NCBI GenBank assembly: GCA_027596195.1
Contig: JADGJG010000711.1
Coordinates: forward strand, 1 to 13,691
DNA length: 13,691 nt
Direction: 5' to 3'
Origin: Podochytrium sp. JEL0797
Lineage: Eukaryota > Chytridiomycota > Chytridiomycetes > Chytridiales > Chytriomycetaceae
Shown here piece after piece: positions 8,701 through 13,691 of the stretch. The notes under the pieces were generated by a model, which made no database searches, was not told where the DNA came from, and worked only from the letters and a program-made list of their open reading frames with translations. Each line of letters opens with the position of its first letter. Position 1 is the stretch's first letter. The position numbers and the translations under genes were made by a program.

Positions 8701-10406
8701 ATATGCTGCATAGTATCGGTCAATGGCACGATCAATTTCCTCCAACTCTATCCTTCCATTCGCATGCGTTTGAATCAACCCCATCGCAATCCCACGTGCC
8801 GAACCACCCGTAAAATCATTCATCCGTGAAGCAACATAATCACTAAGCAAAACCACCTCACAATCTCGAGCCGGTTCCTTCGGATTCTGCGTCAACATTG
8901 TGCTCGCCCGCGTGTTCAAGTAATACCCATCCCCCAAATTCGGCAACCCCAACTCCTTCAGCTTCTGCCTCAAAAATCTCTGCAAGATGATATTGGAGGC
9001 TTCCCCCTCCATCAACCACCGGTCATAAGAAGTTTGCACCAACGCGTCAATCATGTCATTACGGAGGGGTGACGCAATGTCCGATAACCCAATTTGCTCG
9101 AGCGACGCGTCAATCAGAGTATCCATGAGCAGGGTATCATATTCGAGAAGGGTGAGGGGCTTTTCTCGAGTTGAATAATACACGAGTGAATAGACTTCGT
9201 CGATTGTTTCGTTTGTCGTAGTATTGAAGCCAAATTGATACCGCAACCGATACCGAATCATTTCAGGATGAACCAAAAAGTGTTCTGGAGTCACAATCGT
9301 CACTTCAGGCCTAAAAAATTCACAATAAAAAACCCAATCAGTAAAAAAATCGACCCCCTTCTCCCCGCCGCAAAAAAAACATACTCATAAAGCCGCTTGC
9401 AACAATCAAAAAACTGCTCCAAATGCTTACAATAATGAACCACAACCGAATCCCCATCAATCCTCCTTTGAAAATACGGCCCATTCGGAGTATTATGAAA
9501 CTCCCGCTCCTTTTGTACAAGCGTGACTTCCAAATTCCCATCCCACAACCAATTCCCCAACTGAACATCCTCAATCCCATCCTTCTCCCGTTCCGGAATC
9601 TCCGACTCATGAATCCACTCCACCAAATCCGGAGTCACCAGCGACAACATCCCCGTCATATGTTGGCCCCTCCACCCCCCATAACTCAACCTCCCAACAT
9701 AATTCGTTCCAACAGGAACACCCCTCAACATACCCGAAAGCCTCTCAACATGAATCACCGCATCATCATCCCCTTTGCCCACATACTCATACCGTTTACA
9801 CCACCCCCCATCCACCTCATAAAACAACTCCCTCCTCGCCAAACGAAACCAATCCAACAGTTTCCCATCATCCCGATTCTCATACCTCTCCGTCACCATC
9901 ACATCGTCATACATCCCCTTCTCCATCCGCATCTGATACTCATATTCATCCCCAAACGGCTTCCCAAACAAAAACCTTACATCAATTCGATCCCGTTCCA
10001 TCATCCCCGCATTCTGTCGCTGATACAATGCTCGCAAATAACTCCTCCGCGCGGTACTCGCAAAATCAGAAATACTGAAAATCGCAATCAGAGCGAGTCG
10101 CGGTGCCCGGGGTGGACACGACGCGTGGAGGTTGAGACTCAATTTCGTTCGCGCGGGTAATGACGCGTTGAGGGGCATTCCAAAGGGTGGTGTCCAGTTT
10201 GCGATTTCGGTTTGCGTGAGGAGGGTTGTGGGTGGGGTTTGGAGCGGGGGGTGGGTGGTGGAGTCGGTGAGGGTTTGTGCATGTGATGAACGCGTGGGGT
10301 TTAGAATGCAGACGCATGCAATGAATGCGAGGATTATGAGACAGAGTTTGAACGCGCGTGAACGACGCGAGAATATTGTCATTTTAGAAAAAAATTTACT
10401 AAACAT
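8692..10406 (-). CDS. GT31-like type II membrane glycosyltransferase with extra C-terminal domain, gene D
   Basis: Exons 10406-9385 and 9310-8692 are joined by a 74-nt GTATGT...TTTTTAG intron and give 546 residues. The frame stays open upstream to 10571, but that part overlaps the kinase 3' end and is Cys/Val/Phe-rich noise from T/G-rich DNA. The ATG at 10406 (or 10382) puts the anchor at about 19-36 behind SRRSR, as in type II proteins. Lumenal motifs are HASCPPR, RRSYLRALY, RDRIDVRFLFG, DDGKLLDWF, WCKRYEYVGK with DDD (213-215), HMTGMLSLVTPDLVEWI, EDVQLGNWLWD (EDV 279-281, closest of the four to the family consensus) and VVHYCKHLEQFFDC. The extra domain (342-546) begins PEVTIVTPEHFLVHP and ends IDRAIDRYYAAYTQ. 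Role: probable Golgi hexosyltransferase, substrate unknown. The start lies 146 bp downstream of the kinase stop on the same strand. Confidence 0.88.
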
Positions 10407-10552
10407 GTTGAAGAAGAGAGACAAACAAACACAGCCACCCACAAACACACGCACACCCAAACAAACAAACACTTCCAGCTCCCACCACGAGATCCCCAAA
10501 ACAAAACAGCAACAACAAACAACAACAAAAAAAACACAAAAAAACAAAAACA
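10407..10552. promoter_or_regulatory. Kinase 3' flank and gene D promoter, A/C-rich on the plus strand
   Basis: These 146 bp between the kinase stop and the gene D start are built of ACAAAC, CACACC and AACAACAA repeats, which are T/G-rich on the coding strand. They must hold the kinase 3' UTR and the gene D promoter and leader. I see no clear polyadenylation or TATA signal. An identical copy lies at 12097-12242. Confidence 0.55.
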
Positions 10553-11864
<1,312 letters not shown>

Positions 11865-11905
11865 CTGAAGGAACGAGAGAATCTCAACAAACGGAACCCA
11901 ACAAA

Positions 11906-12000
11906 CCCCCCCCCCCCCCCGCGAGGAGTAGACACCGGGGGAGAGGGGGGGGGCGCCCCCGACGGCCGGGGGAAGAGGGGGCGGCGGGGGGCGTGCGGGG
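11906..12000. repeat. C15 run followed by an 80-bp G/C-rich tract at the repeat junction
   Basis: The kinase intron upstream of exon 11864-11530 runs into fifteen C (11906-11920) and then 80 bases that are almost all G and C, with several G5-G8 blocks. It ends abruptly at the second repeat unit. It has no coding sense. The G blocks could form quadruplexes if real. More likely it is degraded sequence past a hard homopolymer. Confidence 0.8.
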
Positions 12001-12096
12001 GACGCATGCAATGAATGCGAGGATTATGAGACAGAGTTTGAACGCGCGTGAACGACGCGAGAATATTGTCATTTTAGAAAAAAATTTACTAAACAT
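12001..12096 (-). pseudogene. Duplicate of the first 32 codons of gene D
   Basis: The ATG at 12096 and the anchor sequence are identical to gene D through LAFIACV. The frame then runs into the G/C-rich tract of unit 1 and becomes Pro/Gly noise until a stop near 11884. No catalytic domain follows. This is a by-product of the tandem repeat, and may not exist in the genome if the repeat is an artefact. Confidence 0.85.
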
Positions 12097-12242
12097 GTTG
12101 AAGAAGAGAGACAAACAAACACAGCCACCCACAAACACACGCACACCCAAACAAACAAACACTTCCAGCTCCCACCACGAGATCCCCAAAACAAAACAGC
12201 AACAACAAACAACAACAAAAAAAACACAAAAAAACAAAAACA

Positions 12243-13554
<1,312 letters not shown>

Positions 13555-13595
13555 CTGAAGGAACGAGAGAATCTCAACAAACGGAACCCAACAAA

Positions 13596-13691
13596 CCCCC
13601 CCCCCCCCCCGCGAGGAGTAGACACCGGGGGAGAGGGGGGGGGCGCCCCCGACGGCCGGGGGAAGAGGGGGCGGCGGGGGGCGTGCGGGGG
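13596..13691. repeat. C15 run and G/C-rich tract, second copy, at the window end
   Basis: This is the same tract as 11906-12000. It closes the window. That the sequence ends at this tract again supports the view that it marks where real assembly failed. Confidence 0.8.

Noticed and set aside
9423..10160. 245-codon open frame on the plus strand
   Set aside because: It lies antisense to gene D, is extremely Pro/Ile/His-rich, and mirrors the codon bias of the real gene.

Overview
The window looks like nuclear DNA from a fungus, probably an early-diverging one. The genes are split by short GT-AG introns, 47-79 nt in all genes but one. It carries a COX6A gene with a mitochondrial presequence. It also carries a protein kinase C catalytic domain with a DYG motif in place of DFG, which I recall as typical of fungal Pkc1. 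Nothing prokaryotic or viral is visible. The species cannot be named from this sequence.

Layout. Positions 1-1019 hold no intact gene: a low-complexity edge is followed by fragments that look like decayed copies of sequences found intact or less decayed elsewhere in the window. Then come glycosyltransferase gene A (1020-2039, +), COX6A (2142-3059, +, three exons), glycosyltransferase gene B (5471-3155, -, five exons), a 204-bp divergent promoter, glycosyltransferase gene C (5676-7427, +, four exons), a broken Arg/Glu-rich gene (8022-7527, -), more decayed fragments (8023-8700), glycosyltransferase gene D (10406-8692, -, two exons), and the 3' part of a PKC-like kinase gene (11864-10553, -, six exons visible). 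From 10311 to the end the sequence is a perfect 1690-bp head-to-tail repeat. It contains the start of gene D, the kinase exons and a G/C-rich tract. Its exactness and its G/C-rich junction suggest an assembly loop rather than biology.

The main biology is a local family of four Golgi-type (type II membrane) glycosyltransferases related to the GT31/Galactosyl_T fold. They share CP..AL(I/V)GI, RR..LR, WC..Y.(F/Y)(I/V)(G/A)K.DDD, an E-D pair and HYCK....F..C. Genes B, C and D carry an extra C-terminal domain of about 200-330 residues that I do not recognise. It is joined to the catalytic domain by an intron at the same place and phase in all three. Gene A stops exactly at that site and lacks the domain. 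COX6A (respiratory complex IV) and the kinase (probably cell-wall integrity signalling) are ordinary single-copy-type genes next to this expanding and decaying family. All exon joins come from reading splice sites and frame by eye and have not been tested against transcripts.
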